Positions 54,770 through 63,863 of a stretch of DNA of 64,000 bases are shown here, in pieces. Below the pieces are notes generated by a model. The model worked only from the letters and a program-made list of their open reading frames with translations, did not search any database and had not been told where the DNA came from. The DNA comes from Nocardioides sp. Root240. GTDB taxonomy: Bacteria; Actinomycetota; Actinomycetes; Propionibacteriales; Nocardioidaceae. The stretch lies in assembly GCF_001428825.1 (NCBI RefSeq), contig NZ_LMIT01000002.1, positions 430,375-494,374 of the forward strand. Direction: 5' to 3'. A program made the translations under genes and the position numbers. The stretch's first letter is position 1. Each line of letters opens with the position of its first letter.

Positions 54770-56442
54770 CAGCTGTTCTCCTGCGTCGGGTGCTGGGCGA
54801 TGTCCTCGGCGGCGAGGTAGCCGAAGACGAGGGCGGGGCCGATGGTGCCACCGGGCCCGGGGTAGGTGTTGCCCATGACGGCCGAGGAGACGTTGCCCGC
54901 GGCGTACAGGCCGCCGATGACCGTGCCGTCCTCGCGGAGCACGCGGGCGCGCTCGTCGGTGACCAGGCCGCCCTTGGTGCCGAGGTCGCCGGCGACGATC
55001 TTGACGGCGTAGAACGGGCCCTTCTCGATGGGCGCGAGCGAGCAGTTCGGCTTGACCGTCGGGTCGGAGTAGTACTTGTCGTAGGCGGACTCGCCGCGGT
55101 GGAAGTCCTCGTCGACGCCGGAGCGGGCGAACCCGTTGAAGCGCTCGACCGTGGCGTCCAGCGAGCCCTCCGGCAGGCCGAGCTTCTCGGCGAGGCCGGC
55201 GAGCGAGTCGGCGCGGGTGACCACGCCCTCCTTGTACCAACGGCCCGGGAAGGGCTGGCGGCCGGCGAGGCCGGCGAAGAGGTACCGGTTGCGGTAGGTC
55301 TGGTCGAAGACGAGGTACGACGGCACGTGGCTCACGCCGGTGGCCTCGCCCTTGTACATCTCGTGGGTCGCCTCGACGTACGGCAGCGCCTCGTTCATGT
55401 AGCGCTGGCCGGCGGCGTTGACCATGATCGAGCCGGGCAGGTTGCGCTCGGCGAGGCAGAACCACGCGCGGCCGGGGAGCGGGATCGTCGGGCCCCACCA
55501 GGCGTCGTCGAGCAGGTCGGTCGCCGCGCCCGCGGCCGTGCCGGCGAGCAGGCCGCCGCCGGTGTTCGAGGCCGCGCCGGTCGACCACTCGGTCGAGGTG
55601 GGCTGGGGGAGGAACTTCTCGCGCAGCTCCTGGCTGTGCTCGAAGCCGCCGGAGCCGAGGATCACGCCGCGGGTCGCCCGGACCTCGCGGGTCTGGCCGC
55701 CCTGCTCGACGACCACGCCGACCACGCGGCCGTCCTCGACGAGGAGGTCCTGGAGCGCGGTCTCGTACTCGACCGGGACGTCCGCCTGGCGCAGGCCCTG
55801 GCGCAGGCCGATCGCGATGGCGTTGCCCATCGCGTACATCTTGCGGCCGAGCAGCAGCGACAGCACGCGCTTGAGCATCACGCGGATCATCGTGAGCGGG
55901 CCCTTGATGGTGCGCAGGCCGAGGCTGATCTTGCGGTAGTCGCGCTGCATGACGATGAGGTTCGCCGGCGCCTTGGTGTACGGCGGGTGCAGGCGCTCGA
56001 GCTCGTCGCCGAGGAAGCGCGCGTCCATCGGCACCGGCTCCACGCTGCGTCCGCGGGGGCGGCCGCCGGGCTGCTCGGGGAGGTAGTCGGCGTACTCCGG
56101 GACCCAGACGAACTTCAGCGGGGTGTTCTCGCGGAGGAAGTCCATGACCTCGGGGCCACGGTCGATGTAGGTGTCGCGGCGCACCTTCGGCACGACGTCG
56201 CCGACGATGGCGTCGAGATAGGTCTTCGCGGCGTCCCGGTCACCGGGATCGTCCTGCCCAGCCGCCTTGATGGCGTAGTTTCCGGGGATCCACACTCCGC
56301 CGCCCGAGCGGGCGGTGGAGCCGCCGAAGTAGGGGCTCTTCTCGATCAGCACCGTGTCGAGACCCTTGCGGGAGGCGGCGAGGGCGGCCGCCATGCCGGC
56401 GCCACCGGCGCCGACCACGACGACGTCGTAGGACTCCTTCAT
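54769..56442 (-). CDS. kstD: 3-oxosteroid 1-dehydrogenase
   Basis: A 557-residue FAD enzyme introducing the C1-C2 double bond in 3-ketosteroids, the step that leads to ring B opening. YDVVVVGAGGAGMAAALAAS is the FAD fold; SPYFGGSTARSGGGVWIPGN is a family hallmark. The C-terminal GGLYAAGNVSSAVMGNTYPGPGGTIGPALVFGY closes the flavin site. ATG at 56442 lies 7 nt after minus-strand TACAGT, so the transcript is leaderless. A KstR box overlaps that promoter. Confidence 0.93.
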   Translation of the reverse strand: MKESYDVVVVGAGGAGMAAALAASRKGLDTVLIEKSPYFGGSTARSGGGVWIPGNYAIKAAGQDDPGDRDAAKTYLDAIVGDVVPKVRRDTYIDRGPEVMDFLRENTPLKFVWVPEYADYLPEQPGGRPRGRSVEPVPMDARFLGDELERLHPPYTKAPANLIVMQRDYRKISLGLRTIKGPLTMIRVMLKRVLSLLLGRKMYAMGNAIAIGLRQGLRQADVPVEYETALQDLLVEDGRVVGVVVEQGGQTREVRATRGVILGSGGFEHSQELREKFLPQPTSTEWSTGAASNTGGGLLAGTAAGAATDLLDDAWWGPTIPLPGRAWFCLAERNLPGSIMVNAAGQRYMNEALPYVEATHEMYKGEATGVSHVPSYLVFDQTYRNRYLFAGLAGRQPFPGRWYKEGVVTRADSLAGLAEKLGLPEGSLDATVERFNGFARSGVDEDFHRGESAYDKYYSDPTVKPNCSLAPIEKGPFYAVKIVAGDLGTKGGLVTDERARVLREDGTVIGGLYAAGNVSSAVMGNTYPGPGGTIGPALVFGYLAAEDIAQHPTQENS

Positions 56443-56449
56443 GCGAAAA

Positions 56450-56469
56450 ACTGTAACAGGTTCTAGTAT
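56450..56469. promoter_or_regulatory. KstR box with two divergent -10 elements
   Basis: Bases 56452-56465 fit the published KstR consensus TnnAACnnGTTnnA exactly (T, GT, AAC, AG, GTT, CT, A). The site overlaps TACAGT on the minus strand (56455-56450, 7 nt from kstD ATG) and TAGTAT on the plus strand (56464-56469, 6 nt from hsaE GTG). One bound repressor could block both leaderless promoters. Confidence 0.85.
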
Positions 56470-56475
56470 GTCCGT

Positions 56476-57294
56476 GTGACCTCTCTCCCCCCTGTCCAGG
56501 GCAGTGCGATCTCGGCCGCCGTCGAGCGCCTGGCGACGGCCCAGGCGACCCGGGTGCCGTGCTCCGCGGTGCGTGACCTCATCGGCACCGACGACCTGCC
56601 CGCCGCGTACGCCGTCCAGCAGAGCCTGGTGCAGGCCCGGATCGCCGGGGGAGCGAGCGTCGTGGGTCGCAAGATCGGCGCGACCTCGGAGGCGGTGCAG
56701 AAGCAGCTCGGCGTCGACCAGCCCGACTTCGGCTACCTGCTCTCCGACATGGACGTGAGCGACGGCGTCGACGGCACGCCGATCTCCATGCGCACCCTCG
56801 TCCAGCCGCGGGTCGAGGCGGAGGTGGCCTTCGTGCTGGCCCGCGACATCGACTTCCCTGCGGACGAGATCACGCTGGAGCTGGTCCGCGACGCCGTCGA
56901 GGTCGCGCTGCCGGCGCTCGAGATCGTCGACTCGCGCATCGAGAACTGGGACATCGGCTTCACCGACACCGTCGCCGACAACGCCTCCAGCGGCCTGTTC
57001 GTCGTCGGCCGCGACGGGCTCCCGCTGAGCGGGATCGAACCCCGCGACGTGGTCATGTCCCTCACCATCAACGACGAGGAACGCTCGTCGGGCACCGGCG
57101 CCGCGTGCCTCGGTGACCCGCTCGAGGCGCTGCGCTGGCTGGCCGTCCAGGCCGCCCGGTTCGGCGACCCGCTGCGGGCCGGCCACCTGATCCTGTCCGG
57201 GGCCCTCGGCCCCTTCGTGCCGTTCGCCCCGGGGGACCGGGTCACGGCGTCCATCAGCGGGTTCGCGCCCCTGACCGTCTCGTTCGAGGAGTGA
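56476..57294 (+). CDS. hsaE: 2-hydroxypenta/hexa-2,4-dienoate hydratase
   Basis: A 272-residue metal-dependent hydratase that adds water to 2-hydroxyhexa-2,4-dienoate from steroid rings. [48 protein letters not shown] (metal Glu residues), [32 protein letters not shown] (abridged) and GLPLSG are family hallmarks. GTG at 56476 is leaderless. First gene of the hsaE-hsaG-hsaF arm; order matches Rv3536c-Rv3534c. Confidence 0.92.
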   Translation: MTSLPPVQGSAISAAVERLATAQATRVPCSAVRDLIGTDDLPAAYAVQQSLVQARIAGGASVVGRKIGATSEAVQKQLGVDQPDFGYLLSDMDVSDGVDGTPISMRTLVQPRVEAEVAFVLARDIDFPADEITLELVRDAVEVALPALEIVDSRIENWDIGFTDTVADNASSGLFVVGRDGLPLSGIEPRDVVMSLTINDEERSSGTGAACLGDPLEALRWLAVQAARFGDPLRAGHLILSGALGPFVPFAPGDRVTASISGFAPLTVSFEE

Positions 57295-57302
57295 ACCCCC
57301 AA

Positions 57303-58214
57303 GTGACCGCTATCGGGAAGAAGCTGACGGCCGCCATCGTCGGCCCGGGCAACATCGGCACCGACCTGCTCTACAAGCTGCTGCGGTCCGACGTGGTCGA
57401 GCCGCGCTGGATGATCGGCGTCGACGCCTCGTCCGAGGGCCTGCGCCTGGCCGCCGACAAGGGCCTCGAGGTCTCGCACGAGGGTGTCGACTGGCTGCTC
57501 AAGCAGGACGAGCTGCCCGACCTGCTGTTCGAGGCCACCTCGGCCTACGTCCACCGCGAGTACGCCCCCCGGTACGCCGAGGCCGGCATCCGCGCCGTCG
57601 ACCTGACCCCGGCAGCCGTCGGCCCCGCGGTCATCCCGCCGGTCAACGGACTCGCGCACCTCGACGCGCTCAACGTCAACATGATCACCTGCGGTGGCCA
57701 GGCCACCATCCCGATGGTCAACGCCGTCTCCCGCGTCACCCCCGTGCCGTACGCCGAGATCGTCGCCTCGGTCTCGTCGGCCTCCGCCGGCCCGGGCACC
57801 CGCGCCAACATCGACGAGTTCACCCGCACCACCTCGGCCGGCGTCGAGACCATCGGAGGCGCGGAGAAGGGCAAGGCGATCATCATCCTGAACCCGGCCG
57901 AGCCGCCGATGATCATGCGCGACACGATCTTCTGCGCCGTCGACCCCGACGCCGACACCGACGCGATCGCCGAGTCCGTGCACCGCATGGAGAAGGCCGT
58001 CCAGGAGTACGTCCCCGGCTACCGCCTGCTGCAGGAGCCGCAGTTCGACGGGCCGTCCGACTTCACCCGGGGCATGCGCCGGGTGTCGATCTTCGTGGAG
58101 GTCGAGGGCGCGGGTGACTTCCTGCCGCCGTACGCCGGCAACCTCGACATCATGACCGCCGCCGCCGCGCAGGTCGGCGAGAACATCGCCCGCTCGATCC
58201 TGGGAGCCCACTGA
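57303..58214 (+). CDS. hsaG: Acylating propanal/acetaldehyde dehydrogenase
   Basis: A 303-residue enzyme oxidising propanal to propionyl-CoA. The NAD fold is [18 protein letters not shown]. The catalytic Cys is in [30 protein letters not shown] and [29 protein letters not shown] regions (here [19 protein letters not shown]) complete the family. GTG at 57303 gives 303 residues, equal to the Mycobacterium homologue, and has GAGGA 12 nt upstream; GTG at 57291 overlaps the hsaE stop but has no space for a ribosome site. It forms a channelling complex with the aldolase encoded next. Confidence 0.92.
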   Translation: MTAIGKKLTAAIVGPGNIGTDLLYKLLRSDVVEPRWMIGVDASSEGLRLAADKGLEVSHEGVDWLLKQDELPDLLFEATSAYVHREYAPRYAEAGIRAVDLTPAAVGPAVIPPVNGLAHLDALNVNMITCGGQATIPMVNAVSRVTPVPYAEIVASVSSASAGPGTRANIDEFTRTTSAGVETIGGAEKGKAIIILNPAEPPMIMRDTIFCAVDPDADTDAIAESVHRMEKAVQEYVPGYRLLQEPQFDGPSDFTRGMRRVSIFVEVEGAGDFLPPYAGNLDIMTAAAAQVGENIARSILGAH

Positions 58215-58215
58215 G

Positions 58216-59304
58216 ATGACTGACATCAACGCCCTGACCCGCACCTGGTCCGGCACCCACGGCGACGAGCCGTTCGGCAGGCTCGACCTGCGCCTCACCG
58301 ACACCTGCCTGCGCGACGGGTCGCACCACAAGCGCCACCAGTTCACCGGCCAGGAGGTCGAGGACATCGTGCGCGCCCTCGACGAGTCCGGCGTACCGGT
58401 CATCGAGGTCACGCACGGTGACGGCCTCGGCGGCTCGTCGTTCAACTACGGCTTCTCCCGCACCCCCGAGCAGGAGCTCATCAAGATCGCGGCCGAGACC
58501 GCGAAGCGCGCCAAGATCGCGTTCCTGATGCTCCCGGGCCTCGGGACGAAGGACGACATCCGCGCCGCCCAGGACAACGGCGGCCAGATCTGCCGCGTCG
58601 CCACCCACTGCACCGAGGCCGACGTCTCCATCCAGCACTTCGGCCTGGCCCGCGAGCTCGGCCTCGAGACCGTCGGCTTCCTGATGATGTCGCACACGCA
58701 GAGCCCCGAGATCCTGGCCAAGCAGGCCCGGATCATGGTCGACGCCGGTTGCCAGTGCGTCTACGTCGTCGACTCCGCCGGCGCCCTGATCATGGAGCAG
58801 ACCGCCGACCGGGTCGCCGCCGTCGTCGCCGAGATCGGCAGCCAGGCCGACGTCGGCTTCCACGGCCACGAGAACCTCGGCCTCGGTGTCTCCAACACGG
58901 TCATCGCCGCCCGCGCGGGCGCCACCCAGATCGACGGCTCGGTCCGCCGCTTCGGCGCCGGTGCCGGCAACACGCCGCTCGAGGCCTTCGTCGGCGTCTG
59001 CGACAAGCTCGGCTGGACCACCGGCGTCGACTTCCTCAAGATCGTCGACGCCTCCGAGGACGTCATCAAGCCCGCCATGCCGGAGGAGTGCCAGCTCGAC
59101 CGGATGACCCTGATGATGGGCTACGCCGGCGTCTACTCGTCCTTCCTCAAGCACGCGGGCAACGCGGCCGAGCGGTTCGGCGTGTCGGGCGCGCAGATCC
59201 TGCTGGAGGCCGGGAAGCGCAAGCTGATCGGTGGCCAGGAGGACCAGCTCATCGACATCGCGCTGCAGCTGAAGGCGGCCCAGGACGCACCGGTGGGGGT
59301 GTGA
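58216..59304 (+). CDS. hsaF: 4-hydroxy-2-oxovalerate/hexanoate aldolase
   Basis: A 362-residue DRE-TIM aldolase cleaving 4-hydroxy-2-oxohexanoate to pyruvate and propanal. [17 protein letters not shown] is the Arg-Asp catalytic start, [16 protein letters not shown] and [23 protein letters not shown] hold the metal ligands, and [20 protein letters not shown] completes the barrel. It begins 1 bp after the hsaG stop and ends overlapping a possible start of the next small gene. Confidence 0.93.
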   Translation: MTDINALTRTWSGTHGDEPFGRLDLRLTDTCLRDGSHHKRHQFTGQEVEDIVRALDESGVPVIEVTHGDGLGGSSFNYGFSRTPEQELIKIAAETAKRAKIAFLMLPGLGTKDDIRAAQDNGGQICRVATHCTEADVSIQHFGLARELGLETVGFLMMSHTQSPEILAKQARIMVDAGCQCVYVVDSAGALIMEQTADRVAAVVAEIGSQADVGFHGHENLGLGVSNTVIAARAGATQIDGSVRRFGAGAGNTPLEAFVGVCDKLGWTTGVDFLKIVDASEDVIKPAMPEECQLDRMTLMMGYAGVYSSFLKHAGNAAERFGVSGAQILLEAGKRKLIGGQEDQLIDIALQLKAAQDAPVGV

Positions 59305-59306
59305 CC

Positions 59307-59618
59307 GTGACGCGACCCTTCACCCGCCAGTCCACCGTGCTCGAGCTGGCCACCACCCTTCCCGGACGCGCGTTCAAGGCCATGATCGTGCGCCAGCTCC
59401 CTCCGGTCGCCACCGAGAAGGAGCGTCAGGAGCTGGAGGACATGACCCTCGGTCTCCCGCTCGAGACCCTGGTCGAGCTGTCCGAGGGCAAGCTCACCTG
59501 GGGGATCGCCGACTCCCTCCTCGACCTGGCGAACCGCAAGCCGCACCGCGTGATCGGGCGGGGTGTGGGTGCGGGCGCCGGCGCGCTGAAGAAGGTCACG
59601 CGCCCGATCCGAGGGTAG
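59307..59618 (+). CDS. Small uncharacterised protein coupled to the hsa operon
   Basis: A 103-residue basic protein, MTRPFTRQSTVLELATTLPG at the start and KKVTRPIRG at the end. Helices include RAFKAMIVRQLPPVATEKERQELEDMTLG and LVELSEGKLTWGIADSLLDLANRK (abridged). I recognise no domain. GTG at 59307 has GTGGGGG 7 nt upstream; GTG at 59301 would overlap the hsaF stop. Its tight coupling to a steroid-ring operon suggests a role there, but this is inference only. Confidence 0.55.
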   Translation: MTRPFTRQSTVLELATTLPGRAFKAMIVRQLPPVATEKERQELEDMTLGLPLETLVELSEGKLTWGIADSLLDLANRKPHRVIGRGVGAGAGALKKVTRPIRG

Positions 59619-59651
59619 CCCGCGCGCGGACGGCCGGCGCTCGGGTGTGAC

Positions 59652-59939
59652 TCACCAGTCCCGGGCGAGGAGCAGGAGCTGCCCGATCAGGACGACGGCA
59701 CCCAGCACTCGCCGGAACGGACTGGCTCCCCGGACGACCTCGTCCAGCGACCACACGATCAGCGCTCCGTGTCCGACGCCTTCCACGGTGGTCGCATGGG
59801 CAGGGGACAGCGGCAAGAACCCGATCAGGACCGCAGCGATCCACACCGAGATCGCAGGATTGGGCGGTTGGGCCACCGCCCACCGGCCGTCCTGCGACCG
59901 GAACCACCAAGCGGGCGAGCTGAAGCGGGGGCGGGCCAT
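59652..59939 (-). CDS. Small membrane protein of unknown function
   Basis: A 95-residue protein with two or three hydrophobic segments (AISVWIAAVLIGFLPLS, HGALIVWSLDEVV, VLGAVVLIGQLLLLA). ATG at 59939 or GTG at 59948 could start it; no strong ribosome site. It converges on the hsa operon 33 bp away. No family recognised. Confidence 0.45.
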   Translation of the reverse strand: MARPRFSSPAWWFRSQDGRWAVAQPPNPAISVWIAAVLIGFLPLSPAHATTVEGVGHGALIVWSLDEVVRGASPFRRVLGAVVLIGQLLLLARDW

Positions 59940-60011
59940 GCCGGTCACGTACCCGCTCGCGTCCCCTCGACCCGGTCCCCACGAGTCACGGGCGCGATGA
60001 GGCCGCCGGGC

Positions 60012-60317
60012 CTAGCAGGTCACGGAGACGACGGTGTCGACATCCCGGGTCTCGCTGAAGGCGAAGATCTCACCCCCGAGTACTGCGGCGAAGCGGTCGT
60101 AGGTCGTCCACCGCTCACCGTCACTGTTGCACTCGAGCAGCTCAGGAGTGACGAGCTGGCCGTCGACGGTGCATCCCGAGTAGGTGGTCGGCAGCTGCGC
60201 CCCTTCGTTCCACACGTCGGAGCACTCGCGCAGACCGGACGGATCGCTCGTGGACTCTGCACCGCAGGCCACCGACGACAGCATCAGTCCCACGGCGGCG
60301 GCGCTGGCGAGTCGCAT
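60012..60317 (-). CDS. Small lipoprotein
   Basis: A 101-residue protein with a lipoprotein signal MRLASAAAVGLMLSSVACGAE (lipobox SVAC). The mature part has Cys residues in LRECSDVW, YSGCTVDGQ and LLECNSDGE plus a C-terminal Cys, indicating two disulfides. No domain recognised. The start at 60317 suits the signal peptide; a GTG at 60332 would extend it. Confidence 0.55.
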   Translation of the reverse strand: MRLASAAAVGLMLSSVACGAESTSDPSGLRECSDVWNEGAQLPTTYSGCTVDGQLVTPELLECNSDGERWTTYDRFAAVLGGEIFAFSETRDVDTVVSVTC

Positions 60318-60359
60318 ACCGAAGTCTCGCACCTGCGGTGAGTTCGAAGGCTCGCGGCC

Positions 60360-60638
60360 TTACGCCTGCCGTGTGGCTCGTGCGCCGACCAGGACTTCGT
60401 CGAGCATCACACCGCCGACTGACACGCGTACCCAGGACGCGCGCTCCGGACCCAGGTCCACGAGCGGAAACCCGACGCACTCGCAGGGCGTGTGATCGCC
60501 CTCCACCGTCGGCACGAGAAGCGTGTCGCCGATCTCGAGCCCGCCAGAGGTGCCGATCGGCGGACCGATCAGCGTGATGCCTTCGTGGTCGTCGCCCAGA
60601 TCGACCACGTCGGCGATGTCGAAGGCGAACTGCGGCAC
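60360..60638 (-). CDS. Small hypothetical protein
   Basis: A 92-residue beta-rich protein: MPQFAFDIADVVDLGDDHEG, IGPPIGTSGGLEIGDTLLVPT, HTPCECVGFPLVDLG. The GDxLxxP and VRVSVGG patterns suggest a small beta-barrel like translation-factor or adaptor domains, not proven. GTG at 60638 has TAGGTT (60650-60645) 6 nt upstream, supporting a leaderless gene. Confidence 0.5.
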   Translation of the reverse strand: MPQFAFDIADVVDLGDDHEGITLIGPPIGTSGGLEIGDTLLVPTVEGDHTPCECVGFPLVDLGPERASWVRVSVGGVMLDEVLVGARATRQA

Positions 60639-60644
60639 GGCTCA

Positions 60645-60650
60645 AACCTA
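60645..60650 (-). promoter_or_regulatory. Leaderless -10 for the gene at 60360-60638
   Basis: Minus-strand TAGGTT followed after 6 nt by the GTG start. The remaining 264 bp to 60913 contain nothing I recognise. Confidence 0.4.
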
Positions 60651-60913
60651 GATGCAAACCGCCCATCGGCACGAACGCGGACGGCGGGACGGTCCCTGCC
60701 AGTAATGGGCCACTTTCTAGAAGCGAGCTCTCTTCCCCGGCTTCGGCGGCCCAAGGAACAGGCTCCCTTCGCGGGATTCCCGACTCTCAACACCCGGCCA
60801 CTCCATATGGGCATCCTTCCACCGGGCGCCAGCAACGTCCGGCCCTTGATCCGACCGTGCCAATGCGGCACATTCGGGGGCTTCGTAGGCAGGATCAGTA
60901 TTGGGGATCGGGC

Positions 60914-61795
60914 TTAGGGTTCGAGGTGGTCGAGCTGGCGCTCGAGTTCATGAAGACGCGCGCGAATGGCCTCTTGGTGAGAGCGGTCGAGTTGTCGGAC
61001 TTGGACTCCCATCACGTGCTGTGCCGTCCACTCCTCGATGTCCAGGTGCGCCATGATCGTGGCTCGGGCTCTGTGTTCGTCGCGTGAACTCCCGGCGAGT
61101 CGTGCAATGAGGGGCCAGTCCCGGCCTGCCTGGAGCACCGCAGTGAGGATCGTGCGCTCGGCATGTAGACGCTCCGACTCCGAGGGGTCTCGTTCGGCGT
61201 CAGGTCGAGCGAGCGGTGTGAGGTGGCCGGGCTCGAAGAAGCGTGGACCCAGCGTGGGCTCGACCTGCAGCTCGCTCCAGATCACGGCGTGGCCGACGTC
61301 TGCTCGGCTCATTTCGACGACGAGTCCGATCTCGGCGTCGATGATGATCGACGCGTTGCCGCCCTTGGCCTCAGGGGCAGTGAACTTCCATGCCGGACGC
61401 CCCTCGAATTCGGTCCGGTGAAGGCTGTCCATCACCAGGTCTGGGTCCAGGCTCAACCAGCTGGTCCAGTAGCGCCGAGGCTCGACGAGCCAGACATCGT
61501 GCAGCTGTCCGCGATCTGATCCACGGTCTTCGTCGCGCAGCTCCCACGTCTCCTCGAACTGGTCGTCGGCCGCGCACCACATCGTGTCTTCGCCAGCCAA
61601 GAGCCTCGTGTGCCCCGGAGGCTCTTCAATGCGAGCCAGGCGACCCAGTCGCCACACGCGCCGCCGGCGCATCACCTGGTGGTCGTCGAGCTCACTCAGG
61701 ATTCCTGAGTAGCCGATCGCTGGCTCATTGCCGGCAATCAGGAAGTCGAGGAGCTCCCCGAAGGACGCGTGCTCCAGGTCAAGCTCGTCGGACAT
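60914..61795 (-). CDS. Hypothetical protein, possible LolA-like fold
   Basis: A 293-residue protein. The pattern of strands RRRRVWRLGRLARIEEPPGHTRLLAGEDTMWC (abridged), LDPDLVMDSLHRTEFEGRPAWKFTAPEA and ASIIIDAEIGLVVEMSRADVG, with FFEPGHLTPL, loosely recalls LolA/RseB-type lipoprotein-carrier folds. There is no signal peptide. The C-terminal third is helical and charged (QEAIRARLHELERQLDHLEP). ATG at 61795 lies 8 nt after minus-strand TAAGAC, perhaps leaderless. Codon use is less biased than in the pyr genes. Confidence 0.45.
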   Translation of the reverse strand: MSDELDLEHASFGELLDFLIAGNEPAIGYSGILSELDDHQVMRRRRVWRLGRLARIEEPPGHTRLLAGEDTMWCAADDQFEETWELRDEDRGSDRGQLHDVWLVEPRRYWTSWLSLDPDLVMDSLHRTEFEGRPAWKFTAPEAKGGNASIIIDAEIGLVVEMSRADVGHAVIWSELQVEPTLGPRFFEPGHLTPLARPDAERDPSESERLHAERTILTAVLQAGRDWPLIARLAGSSRDEHRARATIMAHLDIEEWTAQHVMGVQVRQLDRSHQEAIRARLHELERQLDHLEP

Positions 61796-61909
61796 GGGAT
61801 CGAGTCTTACAGCCTGCGGGCAGCACCAGCAGGGCAATGTGAAGACGACTCATTCTGATGTCTGGCCCGACCGCGGCATGTTCGGGCGCTCAGCCCTACG
61901 GAAGCGGGT

Positions 61910-62245
61910 TCAGGGCGAGGTCGGATTCGAGCCGTCAAGCCATGCCTGGTACTTCGCGTACTCGAAGGGCGCTGAACCGTAAAGGTGGGTCGCGCCGGTC
62001 GCTTTCTCGATGACAAGCGGACACGACCCGACCGGGGCATCGGTGAAGCTTCGTGTCCTCATCCAGCGTCGGCTCCGGTAGTGCGCGACCCAAGCAAGCG
62101 AGTGCTCCTCCAGCGCTGCAACGACGAACTCGTCATCAGGGTCGTGAACTGTGGCGCGCGGGTGTTCAAGCCTGTTTGGGGTAAGAGAGGCATTCCAACG
62201 GGCCAGCTCCTCTTCTGCGATGCGCATAGCCTCTGCCAAGTTCAC
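61910..62245 (-). CDS. Imm35/YrhB-like immunity domain protein
   Basis: A 111-residue protein. The region EEHSLAWVAHYRSRRWM, PLVIEKATGATHLYGSAPFEYAKYQAWL resembles Imm35/YrhB proteins, immunity factors against polymorphic toxins; the pattern of a VAWVxxY strand and a PLVVDKxTGxVxxxGS strand followed by a Tyr-rich helix is what I rely on. No cognate toxin is nearby, so it may be an orphan antidote. GTG at 62245; ATG at 62227 is an alternative. Confidence 0.55.
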   Translation of the reverse strand: MNLAEAMRIAEEELARWNASLTPNRLEHPRATVHDPDDEFVVAALEEHSLAWVAHYRSRRWMRTRSFTDAPVGSCPLVIEKATGATHLYGSAPFEYAKYQAWLDGSNPTSP

Positions 62246-62345
62246 TCGGGCAGAATGACAGAGGAACGTCCGTCACAGCACGCGGAGTGCGGACAGCGCG
62301 GTGGTCGGGCGTTCCGTCCCGACAGCGGCATGACCGAGCGTCCGC

Positions 62346-62885
62346 CTAACTCGCGGTCGCTTCAATCCAGGCTTGGGTGATTCGGCCTTCCTCGTACTCC
62401 CATGAGCCATCTTCGGAGCCTCGCCGGAGGGTGGCCACGATCGCGTCGAGCGGGGCCGATGGTGCGATGTCGAGCGCGAGCATGCCGTACTGCGGGGCGC
62501 CTTCTCCGTACACGCCGAGTGCCGTGAACGGCTGCAGTGAGCGAGCGAGGTCGCCCTCCAGCGGACCCTGCCTGCGGCAGATCAGTCGGATCGTCACGTG
62601 GTCCGACCGCTCCACCATCTCGACGAAGACGGGGTTCAAGTCGGGGCCTGCCGCCTTGGCTCGCACCACGTCTCCGACGGAGAGGTCCCGCACGAACCAA
62701 GGGACGTTGTCGACGCGATACAGGTCGTTGCCCAGGCCAATGGCCCAGACTCTTTCACTCGAAACCGGCGGCCAGCCGCCGGCATCGGTCTCGAGCTCGA
62801 ACACCACTCGCGTGGTGGGCTCCGCGGCTGGCGCGGGCGGAGGTACCGATGAGGTGGGCTCTGTCCTGCGGCGCCATCTGCTCAC
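62346..62885 (-). CDS. DUF4265-like protein
   Basis: A 179-residue protein. RVVFELETDAGGWPPVSSERVWAIGLG, YRVDNVPWFVRDLSVGDVVRA and FVEMVERSDHVTIRLI are characteristic of DUF4265 proteins, whose function is unknown and which often sit near toxin-immunity genes. The start is uncertain (GTG 62885 or TTG 62906). It lies in the lower-GC accessory tail. Confidence 0.6.
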   Translation of the reverse strand: MSRWRRRTEPTSSVPPPAPAAEPTTRVVFELETDAGGWPPVSSERVWAIGLGNDLYRVDNVPWFVRDLSVGDVVRAKAAGPDLNPVFVEMVERSDHVTIRLICRRQGPLEGDLARSLQPFTALGVYGEGAPQYGMLALDIAPSAPLDAIVATLRRGSEDGSWEYEEGRITQAWIEATAS

Positions 62886-63011
62886 CGCACGAGAGTACGT
62901 CCTCAAGCGACAAGCTCACGGAGCGACGCCTCCGTTCGGCGGACTCGTACGCCGAGTCGCAGCACGGGCGGGCGGTCAGCGCTCGGCAGCGGCAGATCCT
63001 CGAACGTGCCT

Positions 63012-63716
63012 TCAACGATCAGCAAAGGCCGCCTCGAGTCGCCGGTGGGCGACTTGCACCATCTCTTCATGGAAACCGGAGTCTTCGTCCAACGCCTTGG
63101 TGCTGACTCGCACGATGTTGGGGCCAACCAGTAGGTAGGTCACCTTCATGATGATCGGGTCGAGGCGCCCAGGGGTCCCCACCTGTCCGACCGCGACGAA
63201 CCCCAACTCGCCGTCGACATCAAGGCGTTGTGCGCTGCGACTCTCCGTGATGTTCATGCGGATACTGACTTTCGGCGACTTCACATCCACACGCGGGCAC
63301 TTCTTGATCGCAGTGCCGACGTCCGCGAACAACGACGCGATGTCCATGTCGTCCGGATAGCTGATGATGTACTCGTCGACGGAGACCGGCTTGCCAGCGG
63401 TCATGTACGACCACTGGCCCTCGAGCTGTGCCCGGGCCTTACCAAAGGAGTTCTCGATCGTGCTCAGACAGCCGGCCAAGATCGGGCCTCCGGAGTCGTA
63501 GTCCTCTGCTCCGTTTCCGACATCGCTGGCAGTCATGGCCGCGTCCTCGGCTTGTTGCCGAGTCAGCGAGGAAACCCGGACCGTCGTGGGATCAGAAGCC
63601 GCCTTCTTGTCTCCTCCGGCGGGCCCGCCAGAGCACCCTGCAAGAGAGGACAGCGACAGCAAGGTCAGCATCACGCCGGTCAACCGACGCAAGAGGACGG
63701 GCACAGATCCAGGCAT
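63012..63716 (-). CDS. Lipoprotein of unknown function
   Basis: A 234-residue lipoprotein with signal VLLRRLTGVMLTLLSLSSLAGCSGG (abridged; lipobox LAGC). The mature domain has paired Cys residues (ILAGCLSTIENS, IKKCPRVDV) and strands VSVDEYIISYPDD, KVSIRMNITESR and GELGFVAVGQVG. It resembles sensor-type lipoproteins of mycobacteria in outline (LpqH/PknH-sensor-like) without specific motifs. ATG at 63716. Confidence 0.6.
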   Translation of the reverse strand: MPGSVPVLLRRLTGVMLTLLSLSSLAGCSGGPAGGDKKAASDPTTVRVSSLTRQQAEDAAMTASDVGNGAEDYDSGGPILAGCLSTIENSFGKARAQLEGQWSYMTAGKPVSVDEYIISYPDDMDIASLFADVGTAIKKCPRVDVKSPKVSIRMNITESRSAQRLDVDGELGFVAVGQVGTPGRLDPIIMKVTYLLVGPNIVRVSTKALDEDSGFHEEMVQVAHRRLEAAFADR

Positions 63717-63863
63717 GCCATCCCGCCTTTCCTGACAAGGGATGTCGGGTGCTGCGGTCTGCCGCCCACGCTGATGACTCACACGGTCAATCTAGTGGCG
63801 CGACAGCAACCGACTTGTGGTCGGTATGTCCGGGCGCTCGCGCCCGCACGAGAAGGGATGGCC

